The notes under the pieces are model-generated. The model worked only from the letters and a program-made list of their open reading frames with translations. It did no database searches and was not told the origin of the DNA. The position numbers were made by a program, and so were the translations under genes. 64,000 nt of DNA, taken from positions 992,001 to 1,056,000 of the forward strand of contig JAOANU010000007.1 in assembly GCA_034387635.1 (NCBI GenBank), read 5' to 3'. Shown one piece after another: positions 40,801 through 53,333 of the stretch (position 1 is the first letter of the stretch; each line of letters opens with the position of its first letter). Source of the stretch: Rhodosporidiobolus odoratus (lineage: Eukaryota > Basidiomycota > Microbotryomycetes > Sporidiobolales > Sporidiobolaceae).

Positions 40801-41764
40801 GCCCCCGAGATGCTGAGGCGGGAGGAGCGGAGGAGGCGGAAGGGTGGGAGGTATAGCCTGGCCTAACATTCGCAGACCCATTCTCGTAACTTTCCTCCTC
40901 GTCCTCACCTTCACGCTCATCCTCATCCTCCTCATCCAAACCCAACAAATCGCCCGTCTCACTCGCCGAACTCAATGCGCGTGTCCTTCCTCTTCCTCCG
41001 GCGCCAAGTTTCACCTTCTTTTTCCCCCCACCAGCCCGAGCCTTCCTCCCCGCCCTAGTAGCCTTGTCATACTCCCTCGGATCCTTGAACACCCTCTCAA
41101 AGGCCCCTTTCTTACGCTGTTCATCCGTCTGGTCCGGTTGGTCGTCTTCCGAGTCGGAACCGCCTGAGGTGGCTCGGGGACCCGAAGTGGGTTTGCTCAG
41201 CCTTGAGACGGAGGCGCGGTGTAGTCGACCTCGGGCGGGTGAGTCGGTGTCGTCTAGTATGGAATCGGAAAGGGGGTCGTGGTCTTGGATGTTGGAGAGG
41301 TCCTCTTTCAAGAGGACAAGGTCACCGAGGAGTTCTCGTTCTACTCGTCGTCGTCGTCGTGAAGCAGGTTAGTTCGATTTCCGCGCGCGCGAGACGGTGA
41401 AAAGACAGCGACAACTGACCCTTGTCGACGTAAAACTCGGTGATCTTGTTCAACTCCTTTTCCAACAGCCTGACAAACGCCCTTTCGTTCGCATCCTTCG
41501 TCGCATCCCCTCGCCCAGCTCCATCCGCCTCGAGATCCGTCTCCTCGTCCCGGTAGACGGTAGCTGGTCCCGAAGAAGACGATTGAGCGAGTACGGCCTG
41601 TTTCTCGAACTTGTAGATTTGCGCTTTCAGAGAGTCGTAACTGCGCATCGAGAGGTGAGCGGGGGTGGTGTTCAATGAGAGAAGGAAGGGGTGAGGACTT
41701 GCGCGAGGTAGTGATTTGTCCATTCGGGGACGGCGTTGAAGAGGAGCGAGTGGGAGAACTTCAT
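37817..41764 (-). CDS. SPX-domain low-affinity phosphate transporter (Pho87/90/91-like, DASS family)
   Basis: Sodium- or proton-coupled phosphate transport across the plasma or vacuolar membrane. Start MKFSHSLLFNAVPEW at 41764, the usual SPX N-terminus. The SPX domain is split by a long acidic/Ser-rich insert (about 40500-41300) and continues with LKQYVDLNYTGLSKVLKKYDK. Then come about ten membrane segments, for example AVAVLLFLWILGGSW, IVPLFVTALMVPFLVIVL, SPTIMLLLGGFTLAAAL, GIALASNIGGMASPISSPQN, FLAMGGIGLGKAV and SAAMGLPISGFPNLQA, which carry DASS signature stretches. The C-terminus reads INVEDELGQ, then RYLQPSDFFRCGIPASLAATG, TGA 37819-37817. The first intron uses a GC-AG splice pair (donor GCAAGT at 41702). 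By analogy SPX senses inositol pyrophosphates. Choosing between Pho91 and Pho87/90 needs a tree. Confidence 0.88.
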
Positions 41765-42640
41765 CTTGTCCGCTCGATGTCGGTTGAACTGGAGTGATGT
41801 GAGGAGCGAGAGTAGCCGGCTCCGATGACTTGCAGAGTGTGATTCTAGTGGTTGCTGAGGGTGAGGAAGAGGTGCGAGTTGAGGAGGATGAGGAGAGGGA
41901 GGCGGAACGTGGGTTCTACTGGACGCGAGGAGTTCTAGTTCCAAGTCCGAGTCTGACTGGTGTTGTGATTGCTCTGAGTGGTGTGTATAGTTGTATCTGA
42001 TTGTGTGTAAGAGGGCAGACAAGCGTGACACTGTTTCAAGACGAGATGATGATGAGAACTGTTGTCATTCAACACCCGAGTACAGACCAGGAGGAGCAGC
42101 GAGGGTAGCGTACGGTGAGAGGGCATTCAGTGTGCCATTGCTAGAATCAGCAAACGTGAGGCCAGTGAAGGGCAAAGTGAGCCAAGAGAAGTCGAGGCAA
42201 ACTGCAACCCCGCAGGTCGCAGCCGAGACCCGTGTGCGAGAAGAGTCCGACTTCAGGTCATCCATCGAGAGCCGTAAACAGCTGCTCACGTCCACCTGAA
42301 AGAGCGGTTACCAAAAACTGGAAAAAAACTTGCTACACACTGCATTCTCCGCCTTCAAGTTTTCTCCCCAAACCTTTCCCCGACCTTCTCAATCGACTAC
42401 AGACGACACTCCCACTCCACCATGGCAGGAGCTACCTAGTGTAGTGATAATGGGCGAGGCCAAGTCTGTCCGTGGTCATTTCCACCAGCCTCTTTTTCCC
42501 GCCTTCTTCACGCCCGATCGACTCACCCCAACGCAACTAGTTGCATACCAAAGACCGGTTCCGAAAGAGAGTCCTTGAGAATGGTCTACCAGCTCCGCGG
42601 GTGGGAAGACAAAAGAGAGATAAAGGGAACCAAAGCAACG
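41765..42640. promoter_or_regulatory. Intergenic region upstream of the phosphate transporter
   Basis: 876 bases between two minus-strand genes. It includes the transporter promoter and leader (with GT/GA-rich stretches at 41850-42000) and the 3' flank of the barrel protein gene. Pho4-type CACGTG was not seen; a nearby TACGTG-like hexamer was not found either. Confidence 0.35.
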
Positions 42641-45600
42641 CTAGTAACCGGCGTCGATAAACTTCCAAGAAATGTCAAACTGCCCCTCATCCTGCGTTCC
42701 TCCCAGAGCTTTGTACGCTCCAACGCTGAGGTCAAGGGAGTTGGAGTTTGTGCCTGTGTCGTTGCCAGACCAGCAGAAAACTCGGAGGAGTCAGCTCCCT
42801 CGCATCGAGAAGGAACGCGGAAAGGATAGGAGAAGAAGGAACACGCACAAGTAGGACATTCATCCATGACAGTAGCCGTCACCTTCATCCCCTTACTACC
42901 CCCACTCATCCTCGTAATCTCAACCTTCTTTCCACAGTACCTCCCTCCACCATAGGCATAAGAGGGGAGAGCGACGACCTTTGAAGAGTCGGAGACGGCA
43001 GTACCACAGGCTCCTTGATTGCCCTTTTGCTGCGTGAGCATCGCGTAGAGAGGTGTCAGTCTAGAACCCGGGGGAAGAAGACGAGGGATAGAACCGACGT
43101 AGTAGTAAGTTCCCATACCGCCACTGTCGATTGCGAGGTCACAAGGGGATGTTGAAAAGGTCAGCAGAGTGTATAACGTGATGAGGGGCAACATGAGATG
43201 GTGACGCACGTGTAAGTTCTCCCCTTCCAGTTGTTGCCATCCCAAAGCTTCTTCGGGTCAGCCATGATTTCTTTTGCCCCATCAATGGAGGCAGAGTCGT
43301 CGTCCTCATGGTCGGTATCATCAGAAGAGTCTGCAGAACCCAACGCGAACACGACGATGTTGTTAGGTTAGTCCGCTTGTAACGCGACCAAGTGGTAGAA
43401 AGAATCGAGCTTACCCTTCTTGTCTCCCTTTCCGTCTACTTCCCATCCCCCCTCCCCCTTTCCCTTCTCCTCATCAGTAGGCAATTCCAAACTCCCATTC
43501 AAAAACCTATACTCAACAAACAATTCTCCAGTCTCTTTATCTCCTCCAAGTTTTTCAAACGTAGAAGGGGTGAAGATGGTGTAATCGGTTCGGTTCGAGG
43601 CGTCTAGAACGGTCAAGTTGAGGCTGTTGGCGCCCGTACGAGAGAGAGTGTGTGTGTGTCTCGTCAGCAGGAGGAGGGGAAGAAGAAGGAAAAGGGAAGA
43701 AGCAGCAGACGCACACAGTCCCCTTGTCCGGGTTTCGAACAATCACATTCTGCCCACACAGCGAAGATTTCTCTCCAACCTTTGGGTACAACGCCAGAGG
43801 GAGGGCAATGGAAGGCGAGTCGTCGCTGCTCGATGTGCGCAGGAGGTTCAGATTAGCCCCAGAACCGGCCGAGGGAAAAGAGGCGAGGAACGTACCTAAT
43901 CTTCTCACCACAAGCTCCAACCCAATCCACTTCAGAATAGAAGATTGCCGTAGTGTTGAAAACTTCGCCCATGGCGGTCTTTGGTTTCTCGTCCTTGTCT
44001 TTGTCGTCGTCCTTCTTCGCCCCGTCCTGGTCTTTGTCCTTCTCCTTATCCTCCTCCTGATCCTCCCCGCCCTTGACGTCGCCACCATGTCCACTCTCCT
44101 CAGCCCCAACCGCAGACTCAGTCGCAGAAGGCGCATCAGGAGGGGGACCGCCAGCGGCATCGTGCTTAGTCCCGTCGCCGCCTTCAGCACCGCCAGCGGA
44201 AGGCGAGGCCCCCGGTGCTGCAGCAGATGCGATCCCGGTCGGTTGCCCAGGACCGGCACTGGCGCTGGCGCTGGCGTGCGAGTCGACCCCGGAGGCGCCA
44301 AGAGGGAGCGAGGTGGTGAAAGTGAAGACGAGCTGCAGACCGCACATGAAGTGAAAAAACAAGACCCATCAAGAAAGCGAGTCAGTCACCGACACAAGAA
44401 CACGAAGCAGAGTGGGTGAGTGGGTGAGACAGTGAGTGAGTGAGAACGAGCAGAGAAGAACGTACATTCCCACTCTCATCCGTCACCATCGGATCCATAG
44501 TCACCGCATCAGAAGGCATAACGAATCCAGAAACCGGTGAACTGCCTGCCGCAGCAATGTCACCCGGTTCTCCAAACGCAGCTGAAGTAGGCGTAGCGTC
44601 GGAACCAGAAGTTGGGGTGGGAGTGGGATCGAGACCGATTATGTGAAGAGAGTCGAGGGTGGCGGTAGTCTGCGTGATAGGATAGAGTCGAGCGAGAAAA
44701 ACGTGCTGCGTTAGCTCTTGATGCAATGCAGAGAAGAGAGGAGGTGTCAAGGGAGAACGTACGAGAACCCCTTCTCCTCCCTCGGCCGGCGCTGACGCCG
44801 ACGCCGACTGAAGCGGGTCTAGTGGTCCATGACCGCTCTCAATCGCGCTGCCGAAGGGGGTCGGAGTCGAGAGGGGATCAAGCGGCGCAGAGGTGGTTAC
44901 CTACGAGCAAGGCAGGGCCGGGCAAAAAGATTAACAGACATGAGCAAGCGAACCATGTCAGAGAAATGAGAGCAACAAGAACGTACCGACGCTCCGTCGG
45001 ACCCCCCTCCACTCACCGCCCCAGTCTCTCCCGGCTCATGCGCCGCATCCCCACCGCCCGAAGAAGAAGCAGTCAACCCGCCCGCTACGTCGTCCGAAGT
45101 CGACAAACCTCCCAATCCAGTCTCATGTCCTCCTACCGCGCTCGCTGTAGCGGTTCCAGAGGCCGACCCAGATTCAGGGGCGAGACTGAGGCTGTCGAGG
45201 AGGGAGGCCGAGTGGGCGGATTCGTCCCCTTCTGAGGCGCCAGACCCGGAGGCGGAGGCGGAGGCTGAGGCATGGTCCGAGGCGCCGGAGGAGGTGGCGT
45301 GCTCTGCGTCGCCGTTGGCGGAGCCGGAGGAAGCGGCGTGATCCGATTCTGCTGAGGCTGAGTCGGATTTAGGGTCCTCTTCTGAGGAGGACTTGTGATT
45401 CTGCTACAGTGACACCAAGGGAGAGAGAGGTTAGGGAGAGGTGCGCGGTGGGAGGGAAGAAGAGGGAGGCAAGGTGGAGACGTACGACTATCACGACGGC
45501 GGCAATGATGATCTGCTCAAGCGTACGGGAGTGGCACAGACGCAGAGTTTCGTCAGCTCAGCACGCCCGAACCGCGAAGAAGAAGGGTTCACAGCGGCAA

Positions 45601-46295
45601 GAAAGACCGAATGTAGAAGAAAAGGAATGTCGGCGGCTTACGATAATAACCAACAACACCACGGCTCCCGCGATCAAAGCCCACTTCAACCTGCTCCTCC
45701 CACTCTTCTGACTCCCCATTTGCTGAGCTTGTCCCATCTCTTCGTCATCCTCGCTCTGACCGGCGTATTGCTGCGATTGACCTGGTCCTTGCCCTGGTGC
45801 GGCTGCGTCGGGGTAATCTTGGTAGGCTGCTCCGCCTGCTGCACCAGCGGCGGAGGGAGGAGGAGAAGGTTTAGGTTCGCTGGCGTATACACGGTATTTG
45901 TCTCGTCGGCTACCGCTCCTTTTGCTAGAGCGGCGGGAGGGCCCTGAATCGCCAGTTTCGATAGCGGCGTAGTTTCCCTTAGTCTGCGCACGGAAAGTCA
46001 CGACGACGGGGGTCAGCAGTCAGTCGGTCAAGACGGCGGAGGCAGTGTAGAATAGGAGGTCGCAGCAGCAACTCCGGAAGGTAGCAGAACATGAAAAGGG
46101 AGGACAACGCACCTTGTCTGTCTTAGGCTTGCGACTAGGCTTTACACCCGGTTCAACCCCCGCTCCAGCTCCGGCTCTTGACGCGGGAAGAGAGCGCATA
46201 GTCCAACTCTTCTTCTCCGCCGGTGCTCCTCCTTCGAGTTCCTCACCGCCGGAGCTGTTGCTGAGGTCGGACGAATCCGAATTGCGACGTGACAT
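42641..46295 (-). CDS. Membrane-anchored double-psi beta-barrel protein B
   Basis: Same architecture as the gene at 21581. Start MSRRNSDSSDLSNSSGGEE at 46295; cytosolic N-terminus with Arg/Lys and acidic patches; a membrane span (LKWALIAGAVVLLVIIV, extended by an IIIAAVVIV exon); a very long Ser/Ala/Gly/Asp-rich stalk (about 45400-43950); then the C-terminal domain: EVDWVGACGEK, YPKVGEKSSLCGQNVIVRNPDKG, and a second barrel-like stretch GMGTYYYV, NQGACGTAVSDSSKVVALP, YCGKKVEI, VTATVMDECPTC, DLSVGAYKALGG and FDISWKFI, with TAG at 42643-42641. Two barrel-like stretches can be seen, against one in protein A. Likely a wall-facing surface protein. Exons are about fifteen and short; some boundaries are approximate. 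Confidence 0.75.
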
Positions 46296-47270
46296 GTTGC
46301 CTTAGTTCTATTGCGTCTGGGTAGGATAGGGCGATGGTGGGCGAGGGAGAGCAGCAACGGAGGACGAGGAGAGAGAGTAGTGAGAGTCGGACCTTCCATG
46401 GACCGCGGACGTCCCATGAGAGAGAGAGAGAAGAGGCGGTGTTGATCTCAGATCCTGTATTGGCCTGCGTCTCGCAGTGTCATTGTGGAGTGCGCACGGG
46501 CACAGCGAGCCGGTAGGTAGCTGCGATACGCCAATCTACGAGCGGACGGGGATGCAGGGAGAAAAAGCGAGAAAGGTTGTCTTCGCTTCGAGCATCCGCC
46601 CCTGAGCGTCCGCAGCGAGGGATGGTCGACCCGCCCTTGCAGTGGCGCACAGCTCAAGCTGCGAGCCAGACTCGAGCGTCGCTTGCCCCTTACCGCGCGC
46701 TGTGAAGCACCATATGTCCTCTAGATCTGTTCGCCCGATTTGGCAACAGCGTCAAGTCCCCAGTCGAGGTCGGAGTTATGGAGGCTGGGGAGAGACGGCG
46801 CGCAAATACGGAGCGGAACAGAAGTAGCCCTAGCAGTCACGGCTTGAGGGACGGGAGGGCGGAGGACGAGTTGTTAACGATGTGATTAGGGGGGACTCGA
46901 CCTTGTCCACTTTCTTTCTTTCGCCCCACACTCGGTTTCTCTTTCCTCTTTCCTTGTCGCCGTCCTCTGCATTTCCGACTCGACTGTACCAGTTACCGCT
47001 CTACTTCGAGTCTTCAGTTCAGCTTCAGGTGTGTGCCCTCTTTTCCCACTCTCCCTCTACCTTGACTGTTCGGTTGTAACCTGCTCCCGGCCGGTTCACT
47101 TTTCACATTCATTTGTTCCCTCTCTCTTGACGGGTCATCCGTGCCTCACGTCCACCGACTTGAATAGTCCCTCATCTCCTACTCACTCTTCTTGCTCCCC
47201 ACTCCACAGACTCAGAACCGTCAGCCTCGCAAATCGCCCCCACTCTCTCGCAGCCCGATTCCGATCCACC
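46296..47270. promoter_or_regulatory. Divergent upstream region, barrel protein B / fumarate reductase
   Basis: 975 bases between divergent starts. The part next to the reductase ATG (about 46900-47270) is strongly C/T-rich, as in fungal leaders. No other element is supported. Confidence 0.45.
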
Positions 47271-50200
47271 ATGGCCGCCACCACCCCTCAGGCTATCGTC
47301 GTAGGAGCAGGTCTGTCCGGCCTCTCGGCCGCTTACACACTCTACGAAAAGGGCGCAAACGTACTCGTACTCGAAAAGGTGCCTTCCCCTTTACCTCCAG
47401 GCTCTTCTTCCCTTTTCTCTCCCTCGCACTTTCTTTTACTAGAGTGGGGACGGGGTGCTGACCTGCATACCCCTTGTTCAGAATGGGTTCGCTGGAGGCA
47501 ACTCGACCAAGGCGACCAGTGGGATCAACGGTGCGTTCCCAATCCTGACTTGGCCAGGCCACCCTTCTTTACTGACCTCGTTCGCTGTGTTTTCCCCCGT
47601 AGGCGCCGGTACCAAGGTACGCCCAGCTCGCTCAACAGCCCCCGCGGCTCTTTCTGCGCCAGAGCGCGGGCTCATAAACAGGACTTGCCATCGCACACAG
47701 GAGCAAGAAAATCTCGGCATTCGCGACTCGGCTACGACTTTCTTCAACGATACCAAGAAATCTGTACGTCAGCTGCCTCCACTCCTCGCAGTCTTGATAC
47801 CGCTATATGCACTGACCGGTCCGATCGCTCTTCGTGTCTCTTCCGCCTCCTTACCTTTCTACCTGCCTCACTGCCTTCCTTTCCTCCCTCCGCCATCTGA
47901 TCGCCTCCTCCTCAACACCGCATGTGATCCTCCGCTTCATAACTGCTGAAGGCTCGTGACCTCGCTAGGGATGATCTGATCGAAGTCCTGACCAGTCCGT
48001 CCTTTCACTTCCTTGCGTGCCCGTCGGCCAAACCTGACCTTGCCTCTCTGCCGTGCCCTTCCTTCCGACATCGACCGTGTCTGGACGCCTGTTGCTGCCT
48101 CATCTGCCTGTACCAGGTAAATCCGGCGACGCCGTCAATTGGCTCGTCACTTCCTTCGGGTTGGACCTCTCAAAAGTTTCTCGTTTGGGAGGTCACTCTG
48201 TCGAGAGGACTCATAGGGGTGGAGCGCACTTCCCGGGAATGACCATCACGATGGCTTTGATTGATAAGTTGGAGGAGGTGGCTAAGAAGGAGGTACGCCT
48301 CTGTCTCTTTCCGAATTCATTTTTGCCGTTCCCGAACTTCGCTGATTCCGATGGCCCTTGCATTTCCGTCTCCCTCTGTTCTGTCACCGGCTTTCCCTAT
48401 CGCTTGTGCCTTCGCCCCTCCGTTCGGCCTACCCTTCCTACCATGCCTCCATCTCGAAACAGCCCGCGCGCGTCAAACTCCTCAAGAAAGCCCACGTCAC
48501 TAAACTGCTCAAAGAAGGCGACTGCGTCATTGGTGTAGAGTACCAGTACGGAGGGAAAACGCATCAAGCTCATGGACCCGTGATCCTCGCCACCGGTGCG
48601 TCTCGTCTCTTCACTTGATCCTCTCTTTCCCGTCCTTTGCATCTTCTAACCTACCTTGGATCCGCACAACTGCGAAATCAGGTGGATACGCCTCCGACTT
48701 TTCTCCCGACGGTCTCCTCGCCAAGTACCGTCCCGAACTCCTCGACCTCCCCACTACTAACGGGGAACATTCCACGGGAGAGGGCCACAAGATGGCTATG
48801 GCCATTGGGGCTTCGGCGGTCGACTTGGAGAAGGTTCAGGTTCATCCGACGGGGTTGGTGGATGAGAAGGAGGTGGGGGCTAAGACTAAGGTTCGCTTTT
48901 GTTTTCCAGCTGTTTCTTCACTGCATGGTTCCCCCTTTCTTGCGTCCTTTCCTGCGCTTCGAGGAGGAGGGGTTGTGCTGATTCTTTGATAGGTTGGGCT
49001 GTGAGATCAGTTCCTCGCCGCTGAAGCTTTGAGAGGGGTTGGAGGTCTACTCCTCGACGCCGAAGGGCACAGGTTCTGCGATGAACTCGGTCACAGGGAT
49101 TATGGTTCGTTTGTCTCTCCCTTCCTCTCCTCTTCTTGCTTGTGCGCTGACGCCGGTTATACATGGTGACGTGCTCTTCTCGCTTGCTGTGCAGTCACGG
49201 GCAGGATCTGGGAGAACAACAAGAACCCGACGAGGTTGATCTTGAATGGCGAGGCTAGTAAAGAGATCGAGTGGCATGCCAGTGAGTTTCCGCTCCTCTT
49301 CCCTTCTCCCGACGTGGTCGTAGGGACGGCTATACTGACGACCACCTACCTTGCACGCACGCAGAACACTACACCGGTCGCAAACTGATGAAACGTTTCG
49401 ACACGCTCGCTCAAGTCGCCTCTGAAATGTCCCTTCCGCTCTCCAAGCTCCAAGAAACTCTCGGAGAGTATGAAAAGGTCGCCAATTCGAAGGGGGAGAA
49501 GAAGGATGTTTGGGGGAAGAAGTTTTTCAGTAATACCAAGTGGACGGGAGAGGGAGATGGACCGTTTCATGTGGCGTTGATGACGCCGGTGCTTCACTGT
49601 ACGTATTCTGCTCCTTCTATCTCTCTCTCTTTGCTCTCTGGTCAATGAAAATCCCGAGACTGACGCTCGGTCTCTGACTGAAGACACGATGGGAGGACTC
49701 GAGATCTCTCCGACCGCTCACGTACTTGACAAAGCTCGCAAGCCTATTCCGGGGCTTTTCGCTAGTGGTGAGATCGCGGGTGGAGTTCACGGCGCTAATA
49801 GGCTCGGTGGGAGCTCGCTGGTAAGTTCCGCCCCCCCCCCTCTCTCTCTCTCTCTCTTTCCCTCACCTTTGCCCTTTTTCCCTTCCCTCCTACGCGCGGT
49901 CCTGATGTCTGCCTCTCTTCCGCTGTGACGCTATAGCTCGGCTGCGTAGTCTACGGACGCGTAGCAGGAGATGCCGCCGCCTCGTACCTCCTCCAATCCC
50001 TCTCCTCCTCGAACGCCGCCGCCCGTCTCGGTCAAGTCCAGCAGCACCTCGCCGCTACCCCTCTCTCGACTACTATCTCTATCGACCCTACGAGTCAGAA
50101 AGTCAACCTCTCTTTCTCGTGGTCCTCCTCCGACTCTGGCTCTTCCGCCTCCGCTTCGACTCAGCCCCAACTCGACGTGGGATCCGGAGAGGTCAAACCT

Positions 50201-50839
50201 CAAGGTCCTAGCACCGCGGCTGAACCGGCCAATGAAGGGGTCATTGCGCAAGAAGTCAAGGATGAAAAGACGAAATCTGGGGAGAAAGTCATGAAGGAGT
50301 ATAGTATGGAAGAGGTCGGGAAACATGACAAGAAGGAGGATTGCTGGGTGGGTCTCGTTTCTCTTTCTACCCCTCTCTCTCGCCTGATGTGGCTTTAGCT
50401 CGCCGTCGAGACTTTTGTGTGAAGTTCCCAACTTGCGGGGATCAAGAGTTGACGGTTTTTTTTTTTTTTTCTTCCTCGCGCGCCTGCCCTGCCGTTGTGC
50501 TTCGCGTAGGTTGTCGTCAATGGACAGGTCCTCGACGTCACTACCTTTCTTGGCGATCATCCCGGTGGTTCTCGCGCTATCTTGCTGTATGCCGGACGCG
50601 AGTGTACGGAGGAGTTTCTCATGCGTGCGTTTTGAGCTCTTCCGATCCTCCTTCCTGCTTTCCAACCTTGCTTCTTTCCTTACTTCCTTACTCCCTTGCT
50701 TCTTACCTTCCCTACTCCCCGTCTGTATGCTGTTTTTGCAATTACGTTGGCTGACCTAAGTGAATGTTCGGCAGTTCACGACCTGTCCGTCATCCCCAAG
50801 TACGCTCCAGACGTCGTCATTGGAACGGTCAAGGCCTAG
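47271..50839 (+). CDS. Soluble fumarate reductase with C-terminal cytochrome b5 domain
   Basis: FAD enzyme reducing fumarate to succinate, of the fungal Osm1/Frd1 type, fused to a heme domain. The N-terminus has the dinucleotide fold [29 protein letters not shown], followed by [66 protein letters not shown] and [25 protein letters not shown], all typical of the flavin and capping domains. From about 50290 a cytochrome b5 domain follows: [34 protein letters not shown] (heme His in HPGG), then [10 protein letters not shown] with the likely second His. About fourteen exons; TAG 50837-50839. The last exon begins in LHDLS and is duplicated downstream. No signal peptide is seen; location is undetermined. 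Confidence 0.92.
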
Positions 50840-51930
50840 GCAGTTGTACAAGCAAGACCGTCGTGCCACACCTACCTTCCTTCCTTTTGTAGCTTTTTCT
50901 CCCCGTTCATCTCCTCGTTGTTTCTTCGTTCCCATGCAGTCTCCAGGTTCTCCACGATTGTAACGATCGCTTGACACTGTTCACCACCTTCAGCTTGTCT
51001 TCCTTTCCTCATTTCCCCCCAGAGGACTTTGGAGTGTACAATGCTTTGTGTGCCTTCAATTGCTTTGTACCTTGTCTCGCCTCGCAAAAGCCAAGTCTTT
51101 GCAGAACCAGTGTCCATCCCTCGATGTGGGTGTGAAGCGGGATTTCAGTGTACACTGTAGCCTCAGTGGGTCCGGAAAGGGACGGGAAGAGGTGTGGTGG
51201 ACCTTCTCAAGTCGGGAGCGGACGGTGTATGCCCGGCCAGCTTGCACCTGTGGCTGTTCCGGGCTGGTGGGACCTCCGCTTTCGCACCCTGAGAGCACCT
51301 GAGCGAGATGTTCCACTTGTGGGAGTGGGAGCAAAGAAGCCGGGTTCATGCAGCTCGTTGGTGCAACCGTCTTGCTGGAAAAGTTGACTTTTGGCACGCA
51401 GGCTACACCAGCTCCGAGAGGCTACACGCCTCACAGTCTCCAACATGAGGTCCCCTGAGCGAATCTGCCTCGAAACATCCCTTGCAGAAGCAGTGTTTGG
51501 CGAGAGAATGAGCGCTGCTTGTCGTCTACCTGGCGATTTATATCTTCCTGTACCGTCTCTGGAGGCTTCAGGCTCGAGGTGACGGAAGATATGGGATACA
51601 GTAGCATCGCTACGAGCCGCTTTTCCCAATAATGAGGTGTGAGAGCAGAGAGAGCAAGAGAACGTTACGAAAATCACCCCCCCCCCCCTCACCCCCCAAA
51701 GATCGCCAAGTTTGCGACAAGCTTCTCCTTCGCTGACGCTCACTCGAACTTTTTTGTAAACAAGTCTAATGCTGATTAGGAGAAGCTTGTGTCGAGCTTA
51801 TGTTTGTGCCTGTTATTATCCCGAATAGCTGTTTCAGATGAGAGGCGCAAACAAGATGATCCGGGCTTGCAGCGCTTAGCCATGGGCACAGCCCGTAAGT
51901 TCCCGCCCTGGTGACCCTTGTTAGCTGAGA
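50840..51930. other. Intergenic region downstream of the fumarate reductase
   Basis: About 1090 bases without a convincing gene. Long open frames on both strands at about 51150-51740 overlap each other and lack family motifs. A C-run sits at about 51679-51688. Confidence 0.4.
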
Positions 51931-51992
51931 CGACAACTCCAATCTCATTCTATACCCGGAGGCGACAACTCCAATCTCATTCTATACCCAGA
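51931..51992. repeat. 32-bp tandem repeat, two copies
   Basis: Two almost exact units beginning CGACAACTCCAATCTCATTC, at 51931 and 51963. They end just before the displaced reductase fragment and may mark its junction. Confidence 0.85.
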
Positions 51993-51999
51993 GATGCGA

Positions 52000-52275
52000 C
52001 CGAGGAGTTTCTCATGCGTGCGTTTTGAGCTCTTCTGATCCTTCCTTCCTTCCCTCCTTCTTGCTTTGCAACCTTGCTTCTTTCCTTACTTCCTTGCTCC
52101 CTTGCTTCTTTCCTTCCCTATTTCTCTTCTGTATGCTGTTTTCTCAATCACACTGGCTGACCTGGGCACATATTGGGCAGTTCACGACATGTCTGTTGTC
52201 CCCGAGCACTCTCCAGGCGTCATCATTGGGACACTCAAGGCCTAGGCAGATGGAAGAGCAAGACTTTTGTGCCAT
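52000..52275 (+). pseudogene. Displaced copy of the last intron and exon of the fumarate reductase gene
   Basis: This stretch aligns with about 50605-50865: the end of the penultimate exon (GAGGAGTTTCTCATG), the whole C/T-rich intron, and the last exon. The copied exon reads HDMSVVPEHSPGVIIGTLKA with the stop, against [20 protein letters not shown] in the gene. No upstream exons are present, so it has no function as a reductase. The divergence (roughly one base in six to eight by eye) says it is not recent. Confidence 0.85.
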
Positions 52276-53333
52276 GCCTTCCTTGTATGTGCCATAGAGA
52301 CACGTGCAGAGGGTCAAAAAGGGATAAGCAAAGAGGAAGCGTGCGGACCAGGCCAGCGCAAGACCATCTCAGTAGTGGGCCAGCTCGAGCCCGCCTATGG
52401 GCAGAGGTCCATGAGGGTAGGCAAGTGCTGAGCGAAATAGTATGCAGCAAATATTGAAAGCCAGGAAAGAGGGTGAATGACCTTCCCAGGTCAGGAGGGA
52501 GGGGTGCATGGTCCGCCAACACGACACGCTGCCTGTTCCACGGTGCCGAGGGCTCCTTTCGTTTGCGCTAAAAGCGCTCGGAAGACCTGTGCAGTCCTTC
52601 GGAGTCTAGAAGGCAGGTCTGTGCAGTCGATTGGCTGCTCCTTGGCTTTTCTTGCCTCATACGTCTTCTGCGCAGCTCTGATGCTTTGAAGTGCGCTCAG
52701 CACTAGACGTCCGGTACTTCAAGACGCTTACCCGCGTGTAGCAGCCCGTTTCCCCCGGCAGCAGTTGGCCTTCGCACCCTCCGCTCAACCTCCGCCTGAG
52801 AAGGTCCACCCTCCGTCCGCGACCGTTTTCGATCATAGCCTGGACCAACCGTCCAGCTCTCCTGTAGCTACCATTGAGGCCTTGTGATCTCCGTCCGTCC
52901 CGCCGCTCTGACTCCGCTGCCAGTTGCCTCGGCGGACAGGATCGAAAAAATGCACTCCTATCCCGAGCCCCTGGAACTCCCGACGACGCGTTCTCCGTAT
53001 AGGAGCTCAAGTCCGCTCAGTGTAAGGTTGACTCAAACGAGCCTCGGACACATAGCTCCCTTCCATTGAAAAGCTTCCCGTGGTCATAAACCTGTGTGCA
53101 AGCATGTCTACAGCAGTTGTATCCCCTTGCCCCTTCTCACGCCCATGAAAAGGCTGTATAGCTTTACCAGAATCGTCACAACCCCCTGGTAACCGCTCGG
53201 CGGAGCTTCCGATCGCAGATAAGCTCATCGCCCCCACTTGCGCTCAAACCCCTCATCTCTCTCAACCTTCGACGACCATCTCGAGTCCCTTCCTTCTTCT
53301 TCCTCTGCGTTATCGCGCAGGAGCACCAACAGT
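52276..53333. other. Intergenic region before the Xbp1-like gene
   Basis: About 1060 bases. Overlapping frames on both strands (for example minus 52657-53010, Arg-rich) show no recognisable family. The last ~150 bases serve as leader of the next gene. Confidence 0.4.

Noticed and set aside
50456..50470. T-run before the cytochrome b5 exon as a possible terminator
   Set aside because: It is part of an intron polypyrimidine tract; the exons on both sides join in frame.
51207..51743. Long minus-strand open frame of 178 codons
   Set aside because: It overlaps plus-strand frames of similar length, has low-complexity Arg/Ser/Gly content and no recognisable motif; typical of GC-rich non-coding sequence.
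52657..53237. Arg-rich minus-strand frames upstream of the Xbp1-like gene
   Set aside because: No start with good context, no splice-supported extension, no family signature.
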